This document shows positions 37,380-44,266 of a stretch of 51,700 nucleotides of DNA, in pieces. Positions within the stretch are counted from its first letter, which is position 1; every line of letters begins with the position of its first letter. A model generated the notes under the pieces. The model worked only from the letters and a program-made list of their open reading frames with translations. It did not search any database and had not been told where the DNA came from. Source of the DNA: Acidimicrobiia bacterium (GTDB lineage: Bacteria; Actinomycetota; Acidimicrobiia; Acidimicrobiales; Bin134); contig JAJDYE010000010.1 in NCBI GenBank assembly GCA_022822905.1, positions 1-51,700 of the forward strand. The letters are read 5' to 3'. Position numbers and translations under genes: made by a program.

Positions 37380-37593
37380 AGACTAAGGGGCCAACTTCGG
37401 TTTCGTCTGCGTCGAACCACAGTGCGATGGCATCGCGGGCTGTTACCTCAATCTTGGCGTGTCGTCTTGCCTGCGTGTGGCATCCGGGTAGGTTGTCGGC
37501 TTTGATCGCCCACCATTTGCCTGATCGGACGACAGTGAGGTGATGGGTGTCACTCACTGATGGTTGAGCATCAGTGTCGTGGGCTAGCGACAT
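37357..37593 (-). CDS. hicB: HicB-like antitoxin
   Basis: 78-aa protein with the partial RNase-H-like HicB fold: LTVVRSGKWWAIKADNLPG, then HAKIEVTARDAIALWFDA. It should neutralise HicA and may regulate the operon, although no separate DNA-binding domain is obvious at this length. It follows hicA with a 10-bp overlap on the minus strand, the classical toxin-first order of hicAB. The stop lies inside the RHH gene of the opposite strand. Confidence 0.7.
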   Translation of the reverse strand: MSLAHDTDAQPSVSDTHHLTVVRSGKWWAIKADNLPGCHTQARRHAKIEVTARDAIALWFDADETEVGPLVFKFAEQG

Positions 37594-37787
37594 GGCTTCT
37601 CCTTTTCTGCGTCCTTGATCAGCCCTTCGGCAGTGAACCGAGAAATCTCCCTATGGCGGGGAATCGTCAGTGTCGTACTGCCCAAACGCCAGACCTCATG
37701 TTTAGCGCCCTTGCGCCGCAGCTCAAGCATAAGCCCTTTTCTTTGCGCAATCCGCCGAAGTTCCTTTAGCAAGTCCACCTTCTTCAT
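37584..37787 (-). CDS. hicA: HicA-like mRNA interferase toxin
   Basis: 67-aa double-stranded-RNA-binding-fold toxin. It begins MKKVDLLKELRRIAQRKG, and the catalytic histidine region reads RRKGAKHEVWRLG, followed by TLTIPRHREISRFTAEGL. This is the usual HicA pattern. It blocks translation by cleaving mRNA when HicB is lost. The ATG at 37787 has AAGGG about 7 nt upstream. Only 16 bp separate it from the end of the broken DUF222-HNH gene, so it may be transcribed from that gene's promoter. Confidence 0.75.
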   Translation of the reverse strand: MKKVDLLKELRRIAQRKGLMLELRRKGAKHEVWRLGSTTLTIPRHREISRFTAEGLIKDAEKEKPCR

Positions 37788-37803
37788 TTGGAACCCTTGT
37801 CGC

Positions 37804-39027
37804 TCAGTTTCGGAGCAAGGGGTTGTGCTGGACTGGTCGGGTTGTGTCAATCCCGCGGTTGGGGAAGGGGTCGGGCGGGGGGCGGGTTTTCCAGCGGTTG
37901 GCGTCGGGGTCGCGGGTGACTTGCCAGTTGTCGTCGTGGATGCTGTGGTGGCATTTGTTGCACACCAATACGAGGTTGCCGAAGTCGGTGGGGCCTCCGT
38001 CTGACCAGAATTGGACGTGGTGGGCAAAGCCCCGGTTGGCGCTGGCTCCGCAGCCAATGCACTCCCTGTCCCGGTAGATCAGTGCGGCCCGCTGGGCCTC
38101 GCTGGCGGTGCGGCGCCGCCGTCCCAGGTTCATCTCCTGGGTGGCGGCCCGGTACACGCCGGGCAGAATGTGGGCGTCGCAGGCCAGGCGAACCAGCTCG
38201 CACATCGGGATAGGGGTGCCGTCGGCCAGACGGGCGTTGGCCAGCTCTTGGTTGACGGCGTCGTAGTCGGCCACCACCATCAGCGCCGTGCCATGGGCCT
38301 AGCCCTTGCCGGGTTCGAGGATCAATTCGGCAATGGCGTCGGCCATCCGCTGCTGTGGTGTGCGCCGGTCGCTGGGATCCTCTTGGTTCCACAGTTCCTT
38401 CTCTTTGGCGGCCAGCACGGTATCGATCTTGGCGCCGGTGATGGGGTCGAACTCTCCCGACATGAGGTACATCCCGGTCTCTCGGCTCGAAAACGCCCTT
38501 CCTTTGCGATTCTTGTGTTGCCGGTCGAAGATGGATTGCCCATCGTCGTCGGACTGCTCCTTCTGATGGGTGCGTAACGTCTTTGCGAATTGGTCATAAC
38601 CCTGGTGCTTGGCCGCCTCGACCAAGAGGGACTGATCGATCGGCCCCTCAGAAGCTGCCCGGGCAATCAACTGAGCATGCCCCACAGGAATGTCTCCCGA
38701 GGACAAGGCCTCCGAAGTTTCCGACAGAACCGTCAGTCGCTCAGCAGCCTCCACATCGCGTTGGGCACCCCGCCTAGACGACTGCAACTCCTCCCGAGCC
38801 ACCCTCTCCGCGGCTACCGCATTCTCCCGGCGGCTCAACTCAGCCAGTACTTGAGACTTCATCGCCCCCAGCTTCGACTCAGCCCGCCCAATCTCCCGAA
38901 GCCGACCCCGCAACCCATCCCCCGACAGCCCAGCCACATCGACAGCAGCCACACTCACCCCGTCTGGGTAGCAAACATCTTTACAAGGAATATCCTTGTG
39001 ATGCCTGGAAATAGATGTGGATTCCAT
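37804..39027 (-). pseudogene. DUF222/HNH protein gene interrupted by in-frame TAG
   Basis: Second 13E12-type gene. The N-terminal half (DUF222, MESTSISRHHKDIP to AELILEPGKG) ends at a TAG at 38299-38301. Reading on in the same frame gives AHGTALMVVADYDAV and a complete HNH end with CIGCGASANRGFAHHVQFW and GPTDFGNLVLVCNKCH. Without the stop the product would be about 407 aa, close to the 419 of the intact copy at 27274-28533. There is no frameshift: a single nonsense change, or rarely read-through, explains it. The C-terminal half could also restart at the ATG at 38280. The start ATG 39027 is leaderless after TAGGAT. Confidence 0.75.
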
Positions 39028-39034
39028 GACGCTC

Positions 39035-39040
39035 ATCCTA
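39035..39040 (-). promoter_or_regulatory. -10 box (TAGGAT) of the interrupted DUF222-HNH gene
   Basis: On the minus strand TAGGAT is followed by 7 nt and the ATG at 39027. It favours this ATG over the one at 39036, which overlaps the box. Confidence 0.5.
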
Positions 39041-39152
39041 CCTACGACCAGTGACAGTTACCCCCGAAAAAACCCACCCTGACCAGGAAAAATCTCAAAC
39101 TCTCTCAAAAATCATGAGTATTCTCAGAACCCATGTCAGAGGTGGTCGGCCA

Positions 39153-39701
39153 ATGCTGAGAGTCGTGGCGCTTGGGGCGATTTGTGAAGTGACCGAGGAC
39201 GAATCGGTGAGGCATGCCGACCAGCCGGTTCCTCCGTTGCCAGTAGATGGCCCACAACCCATGCCGTACCATCCGGAGCTTCAAATTGTGGAAGAGCCTG
39301 ACGGTCCGAAGGCAGTGGCCCTTAGTTTCAGCCTGACTGAGTTCGCAGATTTGAGCGATGGCCAGCGAGTCATCCTGAGCGACGACCGCGGGTTTGGCAG
39401 CACACTTCATGCCGTTGACTGGAACCCCGGGACCGGCGAGGTGCGCGATGCATCCTGGTACGAAGGATCCGAGCTTGAAGCCTTGGCGAGCGACCCGTGG
39501 CGGTTCACCACTCGGGAGAGCCTTACTGAATCGGTGATCGCAGCTCTCGATCCGGAAGACGATCAGGAGTGGTACCGCTGGGTCGTCGAACGGCTGGGCT
39601 CCCAGGGCTTCGAAGTCGATCCCGCATCCGTGGAGGCAGCGCCCTACCAGGTTGAATTCGGCACCCAAGTCCTAGAAGAACTGCGAGAGCGGGGGCCTTA
39701 G
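39153..39701 (+). CDS. Hypothetical acidic protein
   Basis: 182-aa protein not recognised. It has a strand-rich middle (PKAVALSFSLTEFADLSDGQ, RVILSDDRGFG) and a helical C-terminus (ESVIAALDPEDDQEWYRWVV). No membrane segment. Start is uncertain: ATG 39153 has GAGGTGG 7 nt upstream, and an AT-rich region with TATTCT (39119-39124) lies before it. An in-frame GTG at 39051 would add 34 poorly conserved-looking residues. It is divergent from the interrupted HNH gene. It may be accessory DNA; function unknown. Confidence 0.5.
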   Translation: MLRVVALGAICEVTEDESVRHADQPVPPLPVDGPQPMPYHPELQIVEEPDGPKAVALSFSLTEFADLSDGQRVILSDDRGFGSTLHAVDWNPGTGEVRDASWYEGSELEALASDPWRFTTRESLTESVIAALDPEDDQEWYRWVVERLGSQGFEVDPASVEAAPYQVEFGTQVLEELRERGP

Positions 39702-39747
39702 CTGCTCGGAGTGGCTGGGCGGACAAAGACTTGGCAGCTGCAGCCAG

Positions 39748-39764
39748 TGTTCAAAAAGTGAACA
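39748..39764. promoter_or_regulatory. Palindromic operator TGTTCA-N5-TGAACA
   Basis: A perfect 6-bp inverted repeat with a 5-bp centre. It lies 18 bp before the TACACT box and so covers the -35 region of the promoter at 39783. It is a likely repressor site, probably for a product of the operon that follows. Confidence 0.6.
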
Positions 39765-39782
39765 AATTGTCGCTGTGGTGCT

Positions 39783-39788
39783 TACACT
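39783..39788 (+). promoter_or_regulatory. -10 box (TACACT), leaderless start of two-gene unit
   Basis: TACACT is followed by 7 nt and the ATG at 39796. The palindrome at 39748-39764 sits where RNA polymerase would contact the -35 region. Confidence 0.55.
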
Positions 39789-39795
39789 CATGTGC

Positions 39796-40002
39796 ATGGA
39801 CGCCACCCAACTTTCACATCTTCAGGATGCGGACAGTGCCGTAGAAGACGGTGTGTACTGCCCGTCTCCTGAACAACTCAAGGCAGCCGAGGAGCGGCTG
39901 TTGGAGAAGTGCGGGTTTTCAAGGGAAGAGTTGGAAGAGCAGGCGAGACAGGGCAAGTTCAAGACGGAGGCGGCGAAGCGCGCCTGGTTCTGCCTGCCCT
40001 GA
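39796..40002 (+). CDS. Small acidic helical protein, antitoxin-like
   Basis: 68-aa protein not recognised. It starts MDATQLSHLQDADSAVEDGV and continues as a charged helix (LKAAEERLLEKCGFSREELE), ending in AAKRAWFCLP. Size, charge, an operator over its promoter and a 1-bp gap to the next gene fit the first gene of a toxin-antitoxin-like pair, but no DNA-binding motif is clear. The start is set by TACACT at 39783. An upstream in-frame start at 39775 would precede the promoter. Confidence 0.5.
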   Translation: MDATQLSHLQDADSAVEDGVYCPSPEQLKAAEERLLEKCGFSREELEEQARQGKFKTEAAKRAWFCLP

Positions 40003-40003
40003 C

Positions 40004-40669
40004 ATGGTGCCATCGCTTCACAAGCAGGCGAAGCAATTCGCCGAAGACCTGTCGAAGCTACTCAACAACACGATTTCCGACGGTGTAAAGCTCAGCGCCG
40101 CCAAGCTCAGCGATGGCCGATATGCCATCGGGCGCAATCTCTCGGACAGGAACCCGCTAGAGCCAGACTTGGTCGCCCTGACCACCAGCAAGAAGAAACC
40201 AGAGCTGTACTTGTTTGCCTCCCACGAGCTGTGCCTTGATGACACAGAGGGCACCTGGCTGATGGCATCGAAGACGAATTACGCCGTCCAGGTAGGTGAG
40301 TCAGAAGATCGGAAGACCCTCTTCGCTTATGACTACGTGCGAAAGCTCGACAACGGGTATCCCCTGGCGCATTTCCACATCTATGGAGATGGAGGCAGGT
40401 CCTACGGGTCGATCTTCAAGTCAAGGGGCAGAAAGAGAGACAAGCTGCGTGATCTGCTTTTTCCCATTGGCGGTCTGGTTCACGACGGGGGAGGAATTCT
40501 CTTTCGGCCCATACTCGAAGACATCATCGAGATGCTGATCGCTGAAGATCTCGTTGAAGCCAGACCCAAATGGGATGAGGCGGTTCGTGAGGGTCGTGAA
40601 CGCTTCTATGAGTCACAGCTGAGGGCTGCCCTGCGCCGCTATCCCGATATCGACAGGGCAACTGCGTAG
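40004..40669 (+). CDS. Unknown protein, partner of the operator-controlled unit
   Basis: 221-aa protein not assigned to a family. The N-terminal helix (HKQAKQFAEDLSKLLN) is followed by strands with DLVALTTSKKKPELYLFASH. The pattern LAHFHIYGDGG, then LRDLLFPIGGLVHDGGGILF, has a conserved-looking histidine pair and a Gly-rich turn that recalls small metallo- or nuclease-like folds. A charged C-terminal helix closes the protein (ARPKWDEAVREGRERFYESQ). ATG 40004 lies 1 bp after the small gene, so translation is coupled. It could be the effector of a toxin-antitoxin or defence pair; this is inference from layout only. Confidence 0.5.
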   Translation: MVPSLHKQAKQFAEDLSKLLNNTISDGVKLSAAKLSDGRYAIGRNLSDRNPLEPDLVALTTSKKKPELYLFASHELCLDDTEGTWLMASKTNYAVQVGESEDRKTLFAYDYVRKLDNGYPLAHFHIYGDGGRSYGSIFKSRGRKRDKLRDLLFPIGGLVHDGGGILFRPILEDIIEMLIAEDLVEARPKWDEAVREGRERFYESQLRAALRRYPDIDRATA

Positions 40670-40760
40670 CTGCGAACGTGGCTCAGGCGCTCTTTGAAAT
40701 CCCAATGGCAATCTGAGGCCCAGTCATCAGAGCAGTCATGAGGAAGCCCACAGAGCCGAT

Positions 40761-40766
40761 TATTGT
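40761..40766 (+). promoter_or_regulatory. -10 box (TATTGT), leaderless start of GIY-YIG-RAMA gene
   Basis: TATTGT is followed by 6 nt and the GTG at 40773, so this gene has its own promoter 92 bp after the previous stop. Confidence 0.55.
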
Positions 40767-40772
40767 CTTGGA

Positions 40773-42050
40773 GTGCCTCTAGACGAGATCCTTGGCGATG
40801 TCAGCATCGAAATGGCGGATTCCGGTGGCGATGGGCCAGCGTTGGTCAAACTAGACATCAGCCATCCCGTCCAACTGAGGATTTCAGCTGTCGAGCGCTT
40901 GCAGGTCAGCGAACTAGGTGAGAAATGGTCCGAGGCCGGGGTGTACTTGCTCTTGGAGCGGCCTAGTCGGGATGGGGAATGGGAAGTCTATGTTGGCAAG
41001 AGTGCAGCTGATGGTGGTGTGAAGAAACGCCTGCTGAACCACCTGAAAGCCTCCAAAAAGCACAGTTGGTACAGAGCTGTAGCAGTCTGCCCTTCAAACA
41101 GCGGTTGGGATGAGGCCGAGGTCGCATTCTTGGAGAGGCTCGTATATCAGGCCTTGCGTCGATTGCCTGGAGTCACGTTGTCGAACAGCCAGGAACCGGG
41201 CAAAAGCAGACTCGCCCCGAAAAGGCAGAAGCCGCTCCTGAAAGTGCCCGAAGTACTTGCGGGTGTGCTTGCGATGCTTGGGCATTCGGGGGCACGCAGC
41301 GACACCCAATCGACTCATGACGTTGAGGAGTCATCCCGGCTCGGAAAACTGGCGAACTTGGTGCAGGCCGGCCTAGTTGATGCTGGCACCAAGGTCGTGA
41401 CGCTAGACAAGAGATGGCCCGGAGAAGGGACTATCACGGCTGACGGATGTATCCACGCGGCTGGTGAAACGCACCGGTCGCCTTCGGCTGCTGCCAGGGC
41501 CATCAGCAAACGGCAATCAGAATCGGGTTGGACCTTTTGGGCAGTCGAATCTACTAGTGGTCCGACACTGCACGAACTGCGCGACCATCTCAGATCCGGC
41601 AATGTGCCCCCGCGATTTCCAGAATTGGAGGGGGAGATGCAACCCGAGGCGCCCGGTGATGTCGGGAGTCAGTCTGGGGATCAGCCAGATCACAGTAACG
41701 GCAAGGAGCGTGCTGACGCCGATGGGTCCACAGCACAGACTCCGACAAGGCAAGACATCAAACTGGCTGACCTCGTCGCGGTTGGGCTTATCCCTGTGGG
41801 GACAACAGTCGTGTCTACCTCTAGGAAGTGGCCAGCGGAGGGCCGCATCCTCGGTGGCGGCCTAATTGAGATCGGCGGCGACAGCTTTGAAAGCCCATCG
41901 GCAGCTGCCAGCGCTATAGCCGGAGGGACGAGCGTAAATGGTTGGACCTTCTGGGCCATCAACAGCCCGGAAGGTAAACGCCTCAGTGATGTCAGGGATG
42001 ATTTGCTAGTGAAGGCTGCTCCAATGGGGGCTTCATTGGGGGGTAGCTAA
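40773..42050 (+). CDS. GIY-YIG nuclease fused to two RAMA/DUF4357-like domains
   Basis: 425-aa protein. Residues about 52-140 form a GIY-YIG domain: GVYLLLE (Tyr58), VYVGKSA (Tyr73), VKKRLLNHL (Arg86), FLERLVYQAL (Glu121) and Asn137. A basic linker follows. Two similar modules, about 190-273 and 329-411, each read KLA(N/D)LV.AGL, GT.VV, W..EG, SPSAAA.AI and GWTFWA. This is the RAMA/DUF4357 pattern, which is associated with restriction enzymes and predicted to sense modified bases. A cleavage domain joined to two reader-like domains suggests a modification-dependent nuclease. Catalytic residues appear intact. Neighbours are toxin-antitoxin and HNH genes. The leaderless GTG start is supported by TATTGT. 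Confidence 0.75.
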   Translation: MPLDEILGDVSIEMADSGGDGPALVKLDISHPVQLRISAVERLQVSELGEKWSEAGVYLLLERPSRDGEWEVYVGKSAADGGVKKRLLNHLKASKKHSWYRAVAVCPSNSGWDEAEVAFLERLVYQALRRLPGVTLSNSQEPGKSRLAPKRQKPLLKVPEVLAGVLAMLGHSGARSDTQSTHDVEESSRLGKLANLVQAGLVDAGTKVVTLDKRWPGEGTITADGCIHAAGETHRSPSAAARAISKRQSESGWTFWAVESTSGPTLHELRDHLRSGNVPPRFPELEGEMQPEAPGDVGSQSGDQPDHSNGKERADADGSTAQTPTRQDIKLADLVAVGLIPVGTTVVSTSRKWPAEGRILGGGLIEIGGDSFESPSAAASAIAGGTSVNGWTFWAINSPEGKRLSDVRDDLLVKAAPMGASLGGS

Positions 42051-42063
42051 GTGGGCGCTACCC
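42041..42063. terminator. Bidirectional hairpin at convergent gene ends
   Basis: GGGTAGC and GCTACCC form a perfect 7-bp stem around a 9-nt loop. The TAA of the GIY-YIG gene (42048-42050) opens the loop. The stop of the convergent crotonase gene (42058-42060) lies in the right arm. No T-run on either side. Confidence 0.5.
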
Positions 42064-42879
42064 AAAGTTCTCGGCTTGCCAGGCTCGGGCGGCTTTGAAG
42101 CCCTCAGTTCTTATGATGTGGCCGAATTCTTGGGCGGCGGGGGATTGGTGGGCGATGACGTTGTGCTCGCGGGCTGCCTCTTGGGCGGCGGTGTAGCCCA
42201 TCAGCTCGATGACCTTGTTGCATATGGCCTTGTTGGCGGCGGATATGTCGTTGGGCACGGTGGCCACCCGGCGGGCCAGGGCGTGGGTGTGCTCGGCCAG
42301 GCCGTCGGCGGGCACCGCCTCCAGCACGAAGCCGGCTCGGGCTGCGGTGGCGCCGTCGATCATGTCGCCGGTGAGCAGCAGGCGCTTGGCCCATTGTGGA
42401 CCGGCCAGGTAGGTCCACATGTGGGTGGAGGGCGAGGCCATAGACCGCACGATGGGGTAGCCGAATTGGGCGTCGGTGGCGCACACGGTCATGTCGGCGT
42501 GGAAGGCGATGTCGGTGCCCACCGCCAGGCAATAGCCGTGGACCGAGGCGATGATCGGGGTTCGCAGCCGCCACATATCCTCGAACCGCCGGAACGGCTC
42601 CACCAGGGCCAACTCCTGCTCGAAGGACCGGGAGTCGTAGTCCAGGTCGATCTCGTCGGGGTCGAGGTCGATGCCCGAACAGAACGCCTCGCCCGAACCC
42701 TGGACCACAATGGCGCCGACATCAGCCGCGGCGTCGGCCTCGGCCAAGGTGTCAAAGAACTGGCCGAGCTGGGCCATGGTCAGGGCGTTGCGCCGCTGTG
42801 GGCGGTTCAGGGTGATGTAGCGGACCCGCTCCCGGTCCTCAGCAAGGATGGCGGGCTCAGATTCATGAGTCTCAGGCAC
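42058..42879 (-). CDS. Crotonase-fold protein lacking hydratase glutamates
   Basis: 273-aa crotonase superfamily member. Oxyanion-hole regions are FCSGIDL (66-72) and VHGYCLAVGTDIAF (113-126). At the places of the two hydratase glutamates it has Ile143 (FGYPIVRS) and Arg166 (AKRLLLTGD), so simple enoyl-CoA hydration is unlikely. Isomerase, hydrolase or lyase chemistry is possible. The GTG at 42879 is leaderless after TACCGT; upstream in-frame starts lie beyond that promoter. It is divergent from the amidohydrolase gene, with 85 bp between starts, and may serve the same pathway. Confidence 0.82.
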   Translation of the reverse strand: MPETHESEPAILAEDRERVRYITLNRPQRRNALTMAQLGQFFDTLAEADAAADVGAIVVQGSGEAFCSGIDLDPDEIDLDYDSRSFEQELALVEPFRRFEDMWRLRTPIIASVHGYCLAVGTDIAFHADMTVCATDAQFGYPIVRSMASPSTHMWTYLAGPQWAKRLLLTGDMIDGATAARAGFVLEAVPADGLAEHTHALARRVATVPNDISAANKAICNKVIELMGYTAAQEAAREHNVIAHQSPAAQEFGHIIRTEGFKAARAWQAENFG

Positions 42880-42886
42880 GGGGCCG

Positions 42887-42892
42887 ACGGTA
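42887..42892 (-). promoter_or_regulatory. -10 box (TACCGT), leaderless start of crotonase gene
   Basis: On the minus strand TACCGT is followed by 7 nt and the GTG at 42879. Confidence 0.5.
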
Positions 42893-42952
42893 GCGCGCCT
42901 GCTGGCAGGCGGGGACCCGGTGTCCAAGAGGGCACCGCCAACCACCCGGCGG

Positions 42953-42958
42953 TAGCCT
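42953..42958 (+). promoter_or_regulatory. -10 box (TAGCCT), leaderless start of amidohydrolase gene
   Basis: TAGCCT is followed by 6 nt and the GTG at 42965. With the TACCGT box on the other strand it makes a compact divergent promoter region. Confidence 0.55.
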
Positions 42959-42964
42959 GGTTTC

Positions 42965-44164
42965 GTGGACGATCTCGGTTACATCCCCTTCGACTGCGAC
43001 AACCATTACTACGAGGCGGTAGACGCCTTCACGCGCCATGTGGACCCCGCCATGCACCCCCGCTGCGTGCAATGGGCCGAGGTGAACGGCCGCCAGTACC
43101 ACTTGGTGGGGGGCCAGATCAGCCACGCGGTGGTGAACCCCACTTGGGACCCGATCGCCTTGCCCGGCGCCATGCACGACTACTTCCGGGGCAATCCCGA
43201 GGGCCGCAACCCCGTCGAGATGCTGAGCAAGCGGGAGAAACTGCCCCGCTACTACGTGGACGACCGGGACGCCCGGGTCGACAAGGTCCGCCAGCAGGGG
43301 CTTCAGTCGGTGTGGCTGTTCCCCACGCTGGGCGTGCTGTACGAGGAGCTCATCAAAGAGGACATCGAGGCGGTGTGCGCCCTGTTCGGCGGGTTCAACC
43401 GCTGGCTCGATGAGCAGTGGGGATTTGCCTACCGAGACACCATCTTCGCCGCCCCCTACATCGCCTTGGGCGACGTGGACTGGGCCTGCCAGGAGCTTGA
43501 ATGGGCCCTCGACAAGGGTGCCCGCACCATCGTGATGCGCCCTGCCGCGGTCTGGACAGCCGACGGGTTCATGTCGCCGGCCGACGAGCACTTCGACCCG
43601 TTCTGGGCCCGGGTGAACGAGTCGGGCATCTGCGCGGTGGTCCACGCCGGCGACAGCGGCTACACCACCCACGGCTACGACGTGGACGGGTTCGCCTCGT
43701 CGGGCATGGCCAAGGAGCGCAAGTACAAGCCCAGCATCAAGGCCTACAACATCGAGCGGGCCGCCTACGACTACCTGATCACCCTGTCGCTGGAAAAGCT
43801 GTTCGAGCGGTTCACCAACCTGCGGATCGCCTCGGTGGAGAACGGGTCGCAGTTCTTGAGCGACATGTTCCGCAAGCTGGGCCAGGCCACCCACAAGAGC
43901 ATCGGCTGGTTCAAGGAGGATCCCTCCGAGCTGTTCCGCCAGCATGTGTGGATCAACCCCTTCTGGGAGGACGACGTGGCCGAGGTGGTCCACTACATGG
44001 GGGACGACCGGGTGATCTTCGGCAGCGACTGGCCCCACATCGAGGGGATGCCCCAGCCGCTGGACTATCTGGTGGAGCTCAAAGACAAGGGCTTCGACGA
44101 CGCCACCAAGAAGAAGATCCTCCTCGACAACGTCACCGAGCTGAACCAGCTACAGCCCGTCTGA
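42965..44164 (+). CDS. Amidohydrolase family 2 protein (ACMSD/decarboxylase-like)
   Basis: 399-aa TIM-barrel metal enzyme of the amidohydrolase-2 group, which includes decarboxylases and hydrolases of aromatic acids. The N-terminal metal motif is FDCDNHYYE (Asp10, Asp12, His14). A histidine in CAVVHAGD and the late FGSDWPHIEG with its aspartate complete the expected site. No signal peptide. It is common in Acidimicrobiia-type genomes beside crotonases and acyl-CoA enzymes, as here. A leaderless GTG start is supported by TAGCCT. The 102 bp after the stop show nothing I can name. Confidence 0.83.
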   Translation: MDDLGYIPFDCDNHYYEAVDAFTRHVDPAMHPRCVQWAEVNGRQYHLVGGQISHAVVNPTWDPIALPGAMHDYFRGNPEGRNPVEMLSKREKLPRYYVDDRDARVDKVRQQGLQSVWLFPTLGVLYEELIKEDIEAVCALFGGFNRWLDEQWGFAYRDTIFAAPYIALGDVDWACQELEWALDKGARTIVMRPAAVWTADGFMSPADEHFDPFWARVNESGICAVVHAGDSGYTTHGYDVDGFASSGMAKERKYKPSIKAYNIERAAYDYLITLSLEKLFERFTNLRIASVENGSQFLSDMFRKLGQATHKSIGWFKEDPSELFRQHVWINPFWEDDVAEVVHYMGDDRVIFGSDWPHIEGMPQPLDYLVELKDKGFDDATKKKILLDNVTELNQLQPV

Positions 44165-44266
44165 CTCCTACAAACCGGGATCGGCAAACAGGGAGCACGT
44201 CATAGCCACCCAGAACTGTGCCTTGACGTAGCGGGTTCCTCTTGGGGATTTATGGGTGCTCATTCT

